A stretch of DNA of 64,000 nucleotides from Mycobacterium colombiense (GCF_001953985.1 NZ_MBEI01000046.1:1-64000), one strand, 5' to 3'. Counted from the stretch's first letter, positions 17,801 to 29,147 are shown. Translations and numbers: made by a program. Notes: a model not told the origin generated them from the letters alone.

Positions 17801-18337
17801 ATGGGTGAGTTGACGGAAGCCGGTGCTCAGGTCGCGGGCAGCGCACGCCAGGAAGCGGACGCCTACCGCGGCGATAACGAGCGGCCGCTGGGCGGCTACC
17901 TGGCGGTGATGGCCGTCTACGGCGCCGTGGTGACCGTTGCGGTGCTGGCCGCGCTGGCCAGCGGGCGCAGACTGCCGGCCCGGTGGCGGGTCCAAGACCT
18001 GCTCCTGCTCACCCTTGGCACCCACAAACTGTCGCGCACCTTGACCAAGGACGCGGTGACCAGCCCGCTGCGGGCACCCTTTACGCACTACAAGGGCACG
18101 GGCGGACCCGCGGAGGTCCAGGAAGAAGTCCGCGAGCAGAGCCAGCTCCGGCACAGCGTGGGGGAGCTGTTGACCTGCCCGTTCTGCCTGGACATGTGGG
18201 TCGCCACCGGGTTTGCCATCGGCCTGGTCTTCGCGCCCTGGTTCACCCGGCTGATCGCGGGCGTGTTCAGCGCGCTGGCCGGCGCGGATTTCCTGCAGCT
18301 CGCCTACGCCATGGCGCAGCAGTCGGCCGAAGGCTGA
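17801..18337 (+). CDS. DUF1360 family membrane protein
   Basis: 178 residues. A hydrophilic N-terminus is followed by TM1 (about 32-53), then a conserved RVQDLLLLTLGTHKLSRTLTKDAVTSPLRAPF split over residues 65-95. A charged loop follows, with the short hallmark TCPFCLDMW and TM segments to the end. This matches DUF1360, which is also found in Bacillus spore-coat-related and actinobacterial proteins; its function is unknown. The Cys pair in CPFC might bind metal or form a disulfide. ATG 17801 follows GAGGAGAAG. A SigF-like promoter upstream suggests stress expression. Confidence 0.78.
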   Translation: MGELTEAGAQVAGSARQEADAYRGDNERPLGGYLAVMAVYGAVVTVAVLAALASGRRLPARWRVQDLLLLTLGTHKLSRTLTKDAVTSPLRAPFTHYKGTGGPAEVQEEVREQSQLRHSVGELLTCPFCLDMWVATGFAIGLVFAPWFTRLIAGVFSALAGADFLQLAYAMAQQSAEG

Positions 18338-18358
18338 GGCCCGCGGAATCGCGCCGCG

Positions 18359-19669
18359 TCAGCTCGTCTTCGGCATCGGAATGCCCTCGCTGGCGGTGAA
18401 TTGCGCGTCGTCCTCGGAGGACAATCCGATCGAGACGACGGATCGGGTGAACATCGCGTCGGTCAGGTACGCCAGCGACACCGCCCACCGGTTGACGCCC
18501 CGCGGGATCGCATACAAGTGGTAGGACCGGGTGACCGCTTTGGCGGGCAACCCGGACAGATGGATGTTGAGCGGGTTGGCCACCGCGTAGCGCGGTCCGA
18601 GGTCGACCACCAGGCCCAGGTTGCGGTGCTTGTATTCCTTGCTGCTGCCGTAACCCAGGCTGGCCGCGACATTTCGGGCCAGCGCCTTGCCCTGCCGGGT
18701 CGCGTGCTGGGCGGTCGGCGGTGTGACCTTGCCCGGCTGAGTCAGATCGGGAACGGCGGCCGCGTCACCGGCGGCGAACACCTCGGGGTGATCGGGCACC
18801 TGCAGGTCGGCCTGCACTGTGAGCCGGCCCTTTTCGGTCGGTAGTCCCAGGTTCTGGATCAACGGGGCGCCCGTCACTCCCGTCACCCAGGCGATGGTTC
18901 GGGTCTCGATACGCGAATCATCGCTGAGCACAACGTGATCGGCGTGCGCCTCCTTGAGGGTGATGCCGAGCCGGACGTCGATGCCGCGCTTGCGTAACAC
19001 CTTGAGCGCCGCGTCGCCCAGCTTCTTTCCCACCTCGGGCATCACCTGGTCGGCCAGGTCCAGCAGCAGGAACCGCACCTCGGCGGGGTTGAAGCCCATC
19101 TGTTTGGCCGCCGCGTCGGCCAGCGCCCGCAGCTGGGCCACGAGCTCGGTGCCCGAATACGACGCGCCGACCACAACGACGGTGCGCCGGGCCGCGGCCA
19201 CCCGGGGATCGTCCTCGATGTGGGCCAGCTCCAGCTGTTCGACGAAATGGTCTCGCAGGTAGAGGGCCTCGGCGGTGGTTTTCAATCCGCGCGCGTGTCT
19301 GGCCAGCCCCGGGACATCGAACAACCGGGTCACCGAGCCCGGCGTCAGCACCAGCCGATCCCAGGACATCGAATGGCTGCGCTCTTCGGGATCGCAATAG
19401 GTCAGCGTGCTTTGGTCGAAGTCCACGGCGTCCACGCGGCCGCGCACCGCGCGGACGCCCTTGAGCGAATTGGCCAGTGGGACAGCGACAAAGCGGGCAT
19501 CGACCACGCCGCCGGCGACGTCCGGCAACAGCGGCGTGTACAGCATGTAGTCGACCGGCGAGATGATCGTGATGTCGACGGGTGCACGCCGTCGGCGCAC
19601 AATTCGGGCCAGCCGACGGGCGCAGGTGAATCCGGTGAAGCCGCTTCCCACGATCACAATGGAGGTCAC
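18359..19669 (-). CDS. NDH-2-like FAD-dependent pyridine nucleotide oxidoreductase
   Basis: 436 residues. The FAD dinucleotide motif IVGSGFTGFTCA begins the protein, a second NAD(P)-binding motif VVVGASYSGTELVAQL lies in the middle, and FAAGDAAAV precedes the C-terminal part, the standard order for type II NADH dehydrogenases. It resembles mycobacterial paralogues other than ndh (Rv1812c type). It probably passes electrons from NAD(P)H to a quinone at the membrane surface, without proton pumping. GTG 19669 (VTSIVIVGSG) fits the domain start; upstream in-frame codons add a basic, unconserved stretch. Converges with the DUF1360 gene. Confidence 0.85.
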   Translation of the reverse strand: MTSIVIVGSGFTGFTCARRLARIVRRRRAPVDITIISPVDYMLYTPLLPDVAGGVVDARFVAVPLANSLKGVRAVRGRVDAVDFDQSTLTYCDPEERSHSMSWDRLVLTPGSVTRLFDVPGLARHARGLKTTAEALYLRDHFVEQLELAHIEDDPRVAAARRTVVVVGASYSGTELVAQLRALADAAAKQMGFNPAEVRFLLLDLADQVMPEVGKKLGDAALKVLRKRGIDVRLGITLKEAHADHVVLSDDSRIETRTIAWVTGVTGAPLIQNLGLPTEKGRLTVQADLQVPDHPEVFAAGDAAAVPDLTQPGKVTPPTAQHATRQGKALARNVAASLGYGSSKEYKHRNLGLVVDLGPRYAVANPLNIHLSGLPAKAVTRSYHLYAIPRGVNRWAVSLAYLTDAMFTRSVVSIGLSSEDDAQFTASEGIPMPKTS

Positions 19670-19977
19670 TGCCCCGAGTGTAGGCGGCCTTCGAGGGTGG
19701 ACCGTGACCCGCATCCCGGATTCGCGGCGCCATTGTCACGAAAAGCATTGGCTGGCAAGTGTTTTGAGGCGGATTCGACGATACAAGCCCCGGGCCTCCC
19801 TTCTCGGCGGCCAGCTCCCCGGCGAATACCTGGACCCATTCGTTATCTGGCCTTGCGCTTCGCTGAATGGCTCATAGACTTCTTGTTGGGTATTGACAAT
19901 CGCAAAATTGTCGATGTCACCGTGACGCCTGTGGGAAAGGGGCTGCCCGGCCGGGACGGCTTTCGGAGGTGATGTTG
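19670..19977. other. 308-bp intergenic region between the NDH-2-like and GAF-ANTAR genes
   Basis: No gene is supported. It must hold both divergent promoters. The only structure I see is the short inverted repeat GACAAT-N6-ATTGTC at 19895-19912, about 65 bp before the GAF-ANTAR start, which could be an operator. Confidence 0.5.
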
Positions 19978-20685
19978 ATGCGAGACGGCAGTGCCACCAT
20001 CGCCACCCAGCTCGTCGAGCTGGTGACGAATCTGGAGCGCGACGAAAGCGACACTACGTCTGGGCTGAGCGAGCTGATCGAAAACGGGGTGCACCACGTC
20101 ACCGGCGCCCAATACGCGGGAATCACGCTGGCCGAGAAAAGCAGGTCGGTCAGCAGTGTGGTCGCCACGCATCGCTACCCGATGATTCTGGACGCGATTC
20201 AGAACAGGTTTGCCGAAGGGCCGTGCCTCGCCGCGGCCTGGGAGCACCACGTCATGCACATCGCCGACCTGAACGCCGAACAGCGCTGGCTGCGCTACCG
20301 GCGGTATGCGCTCGAGCAGACCCCGATTCGCTCCATCTTGTCGTTTGAGTTGTTCGTCAACGGCGGCAGCATGGCCGCGCTCAACTTCTATGCCGACACA
20401 GCGCACGCATTCAGCGCGGAGTCGGTGGAGCTGGGCACGGTGTACGCCACCCATATCGCCCTGGCCTGGTCGATGATGCGCCGCCAGGACCAATTCCGCA
20501 GCGCCCTGGCCTCACGCGACGTCATCGGCCAGGCCAAGGGCGTGGTCATGGAGCGCTTCAATCTGGATGCCGTCGAGGCGTTCGAACTGCTCAGGCGGCT
20601 CTCGCAACAGTCCAACACCCGGCTGGTCGACATCGCCGCCGCCCTGATCGACAGCGAACATCCGCTCAAACACCGCCGGCGCTGA
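19978..20685 (+). CDS. GAF-ANTAR domain protein (putative RNA-binding antiterminator)
   Basis: 235 residues. A GAF sensor domain spans about 10-150 (GVHHVTGAQYAGITL; FAEGPCLAAAWEHHVMHIADL), followed by an ANTAR domain at about 160-220 (ASRDVIGQAKGVVMERF; AFELLRRLSQQSNTRL). It is the same architecture as several mycobacterial GAF-ANTAR regulators, which bind dual-stem RNA to prevent early termination. ATG 19978 is 8 nt after GGAGG (19965-19969); GTG 19969 and ATG 19972 overlap the ribosome site. A second ANTAR protein lies 4 kb away, next to devS. Confidence 0.88.
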   Translation: MRDGSATIATQLVELVTNLERDESDTTSGLSELIENGVHHVTGAQYAGITLAEKSRSVSSVVATHRYPMILDAIQNRFAEGPCLAAAWEHHVMHIADLNAEQRWLRYRRYALEQTPIRSILSFELFVNGGSMAALNFYADTAHAFSAESVELGTVYATHIALAWSMMRRQDQFRSALASRDVIGQAKGVVMERFNLDAVEAFELLRRLSQQSNTRLVDIAAALIDSEHPLKHRRR

Positions 20686-20717
20686 ATCTGGTCGTCGGCA
20701 GGCGGTTTTCGCGGTAG

Positions 20718-21872
20718 TCAGTTCATCGGGACGGGCGCGGGCCGACCCTCGGCGATAAGCCGCTCGCCGAGGTCGTAGTCGTCGTCGGCGTTGTAGGTCA
20801 GGACGCCGACGACGGCGTTCCCCGACTCGTACCACACCGTGAAGCTGTCGCCATGGTCGAGCATCCGGCTACGTTCGTACCCGTCGCCCCACGCATGGTA
20901 CTTCAGGGTGGCATCGCCGATGCTGGTCCAAAAGCCCGGTACCGCATCCCATTTCGATCGATGGCCCGCTACGCAGCACCCGGCCACCGTCCCCTGGTCA
21001 GTCGCGTCCTGCCAATGCTCGGTGGCCACCCGCCGTCCGGCGATTTCGTGGTGAGCCAGCGCAACGTCGCCCGCGGCGTACACACCAGGAACCGCGGTGG
21101 CCATGTCGGAACCCACCACGACGCGCGACTCACGGACCTGCAGGCCGGCCTCGGCGGCGATCCGGCTCTGGGGCGCCACACCGGTTGCCGCGAGCACCAG
21201 GTCGCAGTCGATCGTGACGCCGTTGTCCAGCCGCACACCCGCTTCGGTGATTTCCTGCACCGTGACCCCGCCGACGTGGCGCGCGCCGGCGTCGCACACC
21301 AGGTCGCGCAACCGTGCGGCGGCCTCGCGGCCCAGCCGCTTCTGCTGCGGAAGTTCCGACGGGGCAACGATAGTCACCGAAATGCCGCGCTTGGCCAGCG
21401 ATGCCGCCGCCTCACAACCGATGAATCCCGAGCCGATCACCACCGCGGATGAGGCGTTCTCGGCCGCGGTGCGCAGCGTGTTGGCATCGGCCAGGGAGCG
21501 CAACGACAGCGCGCGTTCCCCGCCGGGAAATGGCGGTGTAACGGGTGCCGCGCCGCAGGCCAGGATCAAGGTGTCGTAGCCGTACCGCTGATCGCCGGCG
21601 AACACGGCACGTTCGGCAAGATCCAACCGATCGATTCGCACTCCGCCGACGAGGTCGATCGACCGATCGCCGAACCACCGTGCCGGGTGCAGTTCGACGT
21701 CGTCCGTCTCACCGCGCAGGTACTCCTTGCTCAACGGCGGCCGGGCGTAGGGCGGATCGATGTCCGCCGTGAAGATCCGCACCGGCGTATCGGTGTCGTT
21801 TTCACGGAACGATTCTGCTGCGGCGACACCAGTTGGTCCGCTGCCCACGATGATGAGCCCCGGCTGCTTCAT
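20718..21872 (-). CDS. NAD(P)H:ferredoxin/rubredoxin reductase-like FAD enzyme
   Basis: 384 residues. FAD motif IIVGSGPTGVAAAE, then PPYARPPLSKEYL, typical of the ferredoxin reductase (BphA4/AlkT) class, NAD motif VVIGSGFIGCEAAASL, and VYAAGDVA near the C-terminal third, followed by the reductase C-terminal domain (EHWQDATDQG). Such enzymes reduce ferredoxins or rubredoxins for P450 or oxygenase systems, or act as AIF-like oxidoreductases; no ferredoxin gene is adjacent. ATG 21872 starts exactly at the FAD motif; the frame stays open upstream but overlaps the divergent ADH gene. A SigF-like promoter lies just before the start. Confidence 0.85.
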   Translation of the reverse strand: MKQPGLIIVGSGPTGVAAAESFRENDTDTPVRIFTADIDPPYARPPLSKEYLRGETDDVELHPARWFGDRSIDLVGGVRIDRLDLAERAVFAGDQRYGYDTLILACGAAPVTPPFPGGERALSLRSLADANTLRTAAENASSAVVIGSGFIGCEAAASLAKRGISVTIVAPSELPQQKRLGREAAARLRDLVCDAGARHVGGVTVQEITEAGVRLDNGVTIDCDLVLAATGVAPQSRIAAEAGLQVRESRVVVGSDMATAVPGVYAAGDVALAHHEIAGRRVATEHWQDATDQGTVAGCCVAGHRSKWDAVPGFWTSIGDATLKYHAWGDGYERSRMLDHGDSFTVWYESGNAVVGVLTYNADDDYDLGERLIAEGRPAPVPMN

Positions 21873-21881
21873 CACGGGGTG

Positions 21882-21906
21882 ATACCCGCGCAGCACGGGC
21901 TCAACC
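21882..21906 (-). promoter_or_regulatory. SigF-like promoter for the ferredoxin reductase-like gene
   Basis: On the minus strand GGTT, 15 nt, GGGTAT, one mismatch from consensus. The -10 ends about 10 nt before ATG 21872, so the transcript would be almost leaderless. Confidence 0.45.
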
Positions 21907-21924
21907 GGTAGCAGTGCCGGCGCC

Positions 21925-21949
21925 GTTTCGACGGATGCGAGACGGGTAT
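21925..21949 (+). promoter_or_regulatory. SigF-type promoter for the alcohol dehydrogenase gene
   Basis: GTTT, 15 nt, GGGTAT, a perfect consensus match. The -10 ends 10 nt before ATG 21960, which predicts a near-leaderless mRNA. Confidence 0.6.
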
Positions 21950-21959
21950 CGCCCTTCCC

Positions 21960-23141
21960 ATGAAGGCTGTTACCTGGCACGGCAAGCGCGATGTACGGGT
22001 GGATTCGGTGCCGGACCCGAAGATCGAGCAACCCACCGATGCCATCGTCGAGGTCACCTCGACCAACATCTGCGGTTCCGACCTGCACCTCTACGAGATT
22101 CTCGGTGCATTCATGAACGCCGGGGACATCCTCGGTCACGAGCCCATGGGCATCGTGCGCGAGGTCGGCAGCCAGGCGGGCGACCTGCGGGTGGGGGACC
22201 GGGTCGTCATCCCGTTCCAAATCTCTTGCGGCAGTTGCCACATGTGCGGCCAGCGGCTCTACACCCAATGCGAGACCACCCAGGTGCGCGACCAGGGCAT
22301 GGGAGCGCAATTGTTCGGCTATTCGGAGCTCTACGGTTCCGTGCCGGGCGGACAAGCCGAGCTGCTTCGCGTCCCGCAGGCCCAATTCACCCATATCAAA
22401 GTCCCTGTGGGCCCGCCGGATTCGCGGTTCGTCTATTTATCGGACGTGCTGCCCACGGCGTGGCAGGCGGTCGACTATGCGAACATCCCGGACGGTGGCT
22501 CGGTCACCGTGCTCGGGTTGGGTCCCATCGGGGACATGGCGGCGCGGATCGCCGATCACCTGGGCTACCGCGTCATCGCCGTCGACCTGGTGCCCGAGCG
22601 CCTTGGTCGCTTGGCCAAACGTGGCATTCACACCATCGATTCGAGCCGGCTGGACTCCTCCCTCGGTGACGCGATCCGCGACCTGACCGATGGCCGGGGC
22701 ACCGACTCCGTTATCGATGCGGTGGGCATGGAGGCGCACGGTTCTCCGGCAGCCAAACTGGCGCAGCAGGTCGCCGGGTTTTTGCCCGATGCGCTCGGCA
22801 AACGGGTCATGCAAACCGCCGGCGTGGACCGGCTGTCCGCCCTCTACTCCGCCATCGACATCGTGCGGCGCGGCGGAACGATCTCACTGATCGGCGTGTA
22901 CGGCGGCATGGCCGATCCGCTGCCGATGCTCACCTTGTTCGACAAGCAGCTGACCCTGCGGATGGGGCAGGCCAACGTCAAGCGCTGGGTCGACGACATC
23001 ATGCCGCTGCTGACCGACGATGACCCACTCGGGGTCGACGACTTCGCCACCCACGTGCTGCCACTTGATGAGGCCCCGCACGCCTACGACATCTTCCAGA
23101 AGAAGCAGGACGGTGCGGTGAAGGTCATACTGAAGCCGTGA
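21960..23141 (+). CDS. Zinc-dependent alcohol dehydrogenase (formaldehyde dehydrogenase-like, MDR superfamily)
   Basis: 393 residues. Catalytic zinc ligands appear in NICGSDLHLY (Cys) and GHEPMG (His-Glu). The structural zinc lobe is intact with four cysteines in CGSCHMCGQRLYTQC. The NAD-binding motif is VLGLGPIGDMAA. The long insertion near 110-130 and the C-terminal layout resemble glutathione-independent formaldehyde dehydrogenase-like enzymes. Probable NAD-linked oxidation of an alcohol or aldehyde; the exact substrate is unknown. It is divergent from a ferredoxin reductase-like gene and has a perfect SigF-type promoter just upstream, so expression in stress or stationary phase is likely. 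Confidence 0.88.
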   Translation: MKAVTWHGKRDVRVDSVPDPKIEQPTDAIVEVTSTNICGSDLHLYEILGAFMNAGDILGHEPMGIVREVGSQAGDLRVGDRVVIPFQISCGSCHMCGQRLYTQCETTQVRDQGMGAQLFGYSELYGSVPGGQAELLRVPQAQFTHIKVPVGPPDSRFVYLSDVLPTAWQAVDYANIPDGGSVTVLGLGPIGDMAARIADHLGYRVIAVDLVPERLGRLAKRGIHTIDSSRLDSSLGDAIRDLTDGRGTDSVIDAVGMEAHGSPAAKLAQQVAGFLPDALGKRVMQTAGVDRLSALYSAIDIVRRGGTISLIGVYGGMADPLPMLTLFDKQLTLRMGQANVKRWVDDIMPLLTDDDPLGVDDFATHVLPLDEAPHAYDIFQKKQDGAVKVILKP

Positions 23142-23197
23142 TCGGCTATGCCCCAAAGCTTTCCGGTTAGCCCCGGCAATAAGGGACGCGGCGCACA

Positions 23198-23223
23198 GTT
23201 TGACGGCCATGTAGGCAGGGTAT
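23198..23223 (+). promoter_or_regulatory. SigF-type promoter for glgX
   Basis: GTTT, 16 nt, GGGTAT, a perfect consensus match. The -10 ends 10 nt before ATG 23234, so the message would have a leader of only a few bases. Confidence 0.6.
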
Positions 23224-23233
23224 TGAAAGCGCC

Positions 23234-25384
<2,151 letters not shown>

Positions 25385-25560
25385 CCTTTCGCGACACCCA
25401 TAGCCGCGTCTGTGGCGGCATCCCCCCGTTTCTGCGGATCGAGCGGATTGCTCGCGCCGAATAGGCGACATCGGTTAGCTTTTGCGCACAGTATTGTTGC
25501 CGCGTCGATGCCGCCAATGCCGCGGCCGCGCCCCGACTGCCGGGAACGAAGGGACAGCCG

Positions 25561-27315
25561 ATGCACAGGCCCGGCTTCGACACGCGCGTGGGAGCCGCGA
25601 TGGCGTGGGGCGGTCGCGCCGCCGTCATCGTCGTCCTCGCCGTCGCGGCGTCGACATGGGTGGGTTGGACGGCTGATATCGAGCGGCTGACGCGGGTCTA
25701 TCCCACCTGGCCGCAGATGATGCCGTGGACCGCCCTATGGCTGGCCGCGCTGGCCGCGGCGATTCTGGCGCAGTGGGGGCGTCCGTCCCGCGAACGCATT
25801 TGGGCCGGGCGCGGCCTGGCCGCGGCCGTGGGCGTTTTTGCCGTGATCGTCCTTGCCGAGTACATGTGCGTCAGCTCATTCAGCTTCGACCGGGTTTGGT
25901 TTGGCGATGCGGTCGGCAGGTACCAGTGGTCCTGGCCGGGGCGGCCGAGCGTTCAAACCGCGTTGTCCGCGGTGCCTTTGGCGACCGCCGTCGCGTTGAT
26001 ACGGGTGGATCGTCGGGCCCGCGTGGTCTGGCCTCTGTGCATCGCGGGTGCTGCGGTCATCCCGTTCGTCACCGTCGCGGCCTACCTGTTCGACGCGCTG
26101 GCACTGGTTGGTGTCTCGCCGTCGAAGGGTCAGGCGTTCTTGTCGGCCTTGGCTCTACTGCTGCTCGTCGCTGCAACATCGCTGGCACGTCCCGACCGGC
26201 TTCCGCTCGCGTGGCTGTTAGCCCGACCCGACCGGCGGTCACTGGTGCGGTTGGTCGGTATCCTCGCCGGATTTCCGCTGCTCGTCGCCCTGGCGAGGCC
26301 AATTTTCCTGCAGCTCGGTCTCGGTGAGCATGCCGAGTGGACGTTCTCGATCCTGTTTGGGACCGCGGTCATGGGCGTGGTCACGTTCTATTTCAGCCAG
26401 CGAGAGCAGCAGCTGCTGATCGCGAAGGAACTGGCCAGCGCCCAGCGCGCCGAGGCCGAGATGCGGTATCGCATTCTCGCCGATAACGCCGTCGACATCA
26501 TCGTTCACCTCCGCGATGACGAGGTTGTGTGGGTTTCGCCATCTGCGGAAGCTGCGTTGGGCGGGCCGCTTGAGCGATGGACCCGCTCGGGTTTCGCCCG
26601 TCGCATCCATCCCGAGGATCGTGACAAACTCGTCGCCGCCGTCCGCAGGATCGTTGGCGGCGAACAGGTTCTGCAACGGTTCAGGGTGTGTTCGGTCGAC
26701 GGCGATTACCACTGGCTCGACGGTCACGGAAAGCCCTACACCGACGCCGAGGGCAACACCGATGGGCTGATCGCGGCGCTACGCGTGGTCGATGATCAGG
26801 TCGAGGCGGAACAGCGGCTGGAACGGTTGGCGCGATTCGACACCCTGACCGGGCTGGTGAACCGGGCCGAGGCGCTCAGCAGGCTCGAGTGCGCGCTGGG
26901 CGAACCGCAGCCCGCCGGGACACACGTCGGCGTCCTGTTCTGCGACGTCGACCACTTCAAGGCGATCAACGACACGTGGGGGCACGGCATGGGGGACTTC
27001 GTGCTCGCGACGCTTGCCGCCCGTATCCGGGCGAGCGTTCGCCGCGGCGACACGGTCGGGCGGACAGGCGGCGACGAAATGCTGGTGCTGTTACCCGGTG
27101 TCAGCAGCAGCGCCGAGCTCACCCAGATCGCCGAAAAGATCCGCTCTCGTGTCGGTGAGCCGATCCACTTGTCCGGCAACACGATTCGCGCGACCTTGAG
27201 CATCGGCGCCACGCTTGCACGCTCCGCCGAGTCCGTCGACACCGTCACGGCGCGAGCGGACGAGGCCATGTACCGAGCCAAGTCGGGCGAGCGGAATACC
27301 GTCGTTCCGAATTAA
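25561..27315 (+). CDS. Membrane-anchored PAS-GGDEF diguanylate cyclase
   Basis: 584 residues. About eight hydrophobic segments fill residues 15-290, followed by a PAS domain (about 300-415; ILADNAVDIIVHL, RIHPEDRDKLV), a short linker, and a GGDEF domain (LTGLVNRAEAL; FCDVDHFKAINDTWGH). The signature reads GGDEM near residue 503; the fifth position varies in active cyclases. An RRGD I-site precedes it by five residues, so product inhibition by c-di-GMP is possible. There is no EAL domain. The membrane part resembles MASE-like sensory domains, though I cannot assign one. It should make c-di-GMP from GTP in response to a membrane or cytosolic signal. Confidence 0.88.
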   Translation: MHRPGFDTRVGAAMAWGGRAAVIVVLAVAASTWVGWTADIERLTRVYPTWPQMMPWTALWLAALAAAILAQWGRPSRERIWAGRGLAAAVGVFAVIVLAEYMCVSSFSFDRVWFGDAVGRYQWSWPGRPSVQTALSAVPLATAVALIRVDRRARVVWPLCIAGAAVIPFVTVAAYLFDALALVGVSPSKGQAFLSALALLLLVAATSLARPDRLPLAWLLARPDRRSLVRLVGILAGFPLLVALARPIFLQLGLGEHAEWTFSILFGTAVMGVVTFYFSQREQQLLIAKELASAQRAEAEMRYRILADNAVDIIVHLRDDEVVWVSPSAEAALGGPLERWTRSGFARRIHPEDRDKLVAAVRRIVGGEQVLQRFRVCSVDGDYHWLDGHGKPYTDAEGNTDGLIAALRVVDDQVEAEQRLERLARFDTLTGLVNRAEALSRLECALGEPQPAGTHVGVLFCDVDHFKAINDTWGHGMGDFVLATLAARIRASVRRGDTVGRTGGDEMLVLLPGVSSSAELTQIAEKIRSRVGEPIHLSGNTIRATLSIGATLARSAESVDTVTARADEAMYRAKSGERNTVVPN

Positions 27316-27395
27316 GCGGCCGACCGATCACCACGCGACGCGTCAATCCGGTAGGTTTCTCGCGACAGCGTCTTGCGTTACAAGAGAGGGCGAAA

Positions 27396-28175
27396 ATGTC
27401 AAGGACAGTGGTGGTCGGTGCCTCGAGCGGGTTGGGGCGTTGCATAGGTGTCGGCCTTGCGAAGCGCGGTGATCAGGTCGCGTTGTTGGCCCGGCGCCGG
27501 GAGCGCATCGAGGCCGCGGCCAAGGATGCCGGCGCGAACGCCATCGCGATCGAATGCGACGTCACCGACCAGGCGTCCTGCCGCTCGGCCATCGACCGTG
27601 CCGCCGAAGGGCTCGGCGGCATCGACAACATCGTCTACACGCCCGCCGTCGGGCCGCTGGTCCGCATGGTGGACACCGACGCCGACACGTGGCGGCGCAT
27701 CTTCGACACCAACGTCATCGGCGCGTCGCTGGTGACGGCCGCGGCGGTGCCACACCTGACCGCGTCGGCCGGCAAGGCCGTGTACCTGTCCTCCGACGCC
27801 GGCACCTTCGGGCCGCCGTGGCCGGGGCTGGGCGCGTACGGCGTCAGCAAGGCCGCCCTGGAACGGCTCGTGGAAGCGTGGCGGGCCGAACACTCCGACA
27901 TCGGCTTCACCAACCTGATCGTCGGGGAGTGCGCGGGCGGCGAAGGCGACGGCCAGACCGGCATGAACGAGGGCTGGGACATGGACCTCGCGATGAAGGC
28001 GGTCCCGTTGTGGTCGTCGCGCGGCTGCATGCCCGGCAAGCTGATGCCCGTCGAGGACCTCATCGACGTCGTGCACACCATCCTGCGCACCAACGCCTCG
28101 ACGTCGATGCCGTTGGTGGTGGCCCGCGGCGCGCCGGCCAGCCCCGCCGCATTCGCCGAGGCCAACCAGTCTTAA
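27396..28175 (+). CDS. Short-chain dehydrogenase/reductase
   Basis: 259 residues. NAD(P) motif VVGASSGLGRCIG at about 6-18, LARRRERIE favouring NADP, CDVTD, then an NNxG-equivalent (VYTPAVGPL) in which the usual Asn-Asn is replaced, YLSSDAG and the catalytic Y-x-x-x-K in YGVSKAAL. The core is complete. The replacement at the NNAG site is an oddity, but it is seen in divergent SDRs. Substrate unknown. ATG 27396 follows AGAGGG. The TAA stop overlaps the TTA end of the convergent aldo/keto reductase gene by four bases. Confidence 0.85.
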   Translation: MSRTVVVGASSGLGRCIGVGLAKRGDQVALLARRRERIEAAAKDAGANAIAIECDVTDQASCRSAIDRAAEGLGGIDNIVYTPAVGPLVRMVDTDADTWRRIFDTNVIGASLVTAAAVPHLTASAGKAVYLSSDAGTFGPPWPGLGAYGVSKAALERLVEAWRAEHSDIGFTNLIVGECAGGEGDGQTGMNEGWDMDLAMKAVPLWSSRGCMPGKLMPVEDLIDVVHTILRTNASTSMPLVVARGAPASPAAFAEANQS

Positions 28176-29143
28176 GCGCGGCCGATTTTCTCCTTGGCCA
28201 GGTCGGTGAGGAAGCGCGCCGCCGACGTGGGCCGGAAGGCCAGGGCCGCCTCGGTGAGCGCGTCGCGCGATGCGGTGGGCAGTTCGATGTCGGCCGCGGC
28301 GACGTTGAACTCGAGCTGCTCGACGCTGGACGCGCCGGGAATGGCCACCACGCCCGGGTAGCTGATCAGCCAGGCCAGCGCCACCTGCGCCGGCTTGGCG
28401 TCGACGTCCTTCGCGACGTCGCGCAAGAGTTGCAGCATCGGCTCGACGCGGCGCAGGTTCTCCGTGCCGAACAGCGAGTTCACCGCGCGGACGCCGCCCG
28501 GACGGTTGTCGACACCGTATTTGCCGCCCAGCAGACCCTGTTCCAGCGGGCTGTAGGCGATCACGATGCGGTTCTCCCGCTCGGCGAACGGCACCAGGTT
28601 CTTCAGCGCCTTCGGGTAGGCGAGCGAGAAGTGCACCTGGTTGCTGATCACCGGCCGGCCGAGCGCGGCGTCGGCCTTCTGCCACCGCTGCAGCGAATAG
28701 TTCGAGACGCCGGCCGCGCCGATCTTGCCGCGTTCCAGCAGGTCGCGCATGCCCGGCATGATCACCGAATCGGGAAACACCGGGTTGGGCTGGTGAATCT
28801 GGTACAGGGGGATGCGGTCCAGGCCCAGCCGCTGCGCGCTGGCGCGGAAGCGCTGCTTGACGACGGCGGGGAAGGGGGCGACCGGCATGATCTTGCTGGC
28901 CACCGCGACGTCGGCGCGCTCGTCGCCGAGGGCCTCGCCCAGGATCCGCTCGCTCTTGCCCAGGCCGTAGACCTCGGCGGTGTCGAACAGCGTCACCCCC
29001 AGGGCGCGGGCGCGGCGCACGATGTCGCCCGCGGCGCCGGCGGCGTAGCTGTCCCCGTAACCCCACTCGCGTGAACCGAACTGCCAGGTGCCCAGGCCGA
29101 TTCGGCTGACCCGGCCGACCCCGTCGACGTCGACGAATTTCAT
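28172..29143 (-). CDS. Aldo/keto reductase
   Basis: 323 residues with the (beta/alpha)8 AKR pattern. The catalytic tetrad is visible: Asp in LFDTAEVYG, Tyr in the same motif, Lys in ASKIM and His in IHQPNP. The C-terminal NADPH site is PGVVAIPGASS. The N-terminal GLGTWQFG is typical. It reduces aldehydes or ketones with NADPH in the cytosol; the substrate is not predictable. Its start codon lies 5 bp from a perfect 56-bp tandem duplication that covers its probable promoter and leader. Confidence 0.88.
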   Translation of the reverse strand: MKFVDVDGVGRVSRIGLGTWQFGSREWGYGDSYAAGAAGDIVRRARALGVTLFDTAEVYGLGKSERILGEALGDERADVAVASKIMPVAPFPAVVKQRFRASAQRLGLDRIPLYQIHQPNPVFPDSVIMPGMRDLLERGKIGAAGVSNYSLQRWQKADAALGRPVISNQVHFSLAYPKALKNLVPFAERENRIVIAYSPLEQGLLGGKYGVDNRPGGVRAVNSLFGTENLRRVEPMLQLLRDVAKDVDAKPAQVALAWLISYPGVVAIPGASSVEQLEFNVAAADIELPTASRDALTEAALAFRPTSAARFLTDLAKEKIGRA

Positions 29144-29147
29144 GCGC

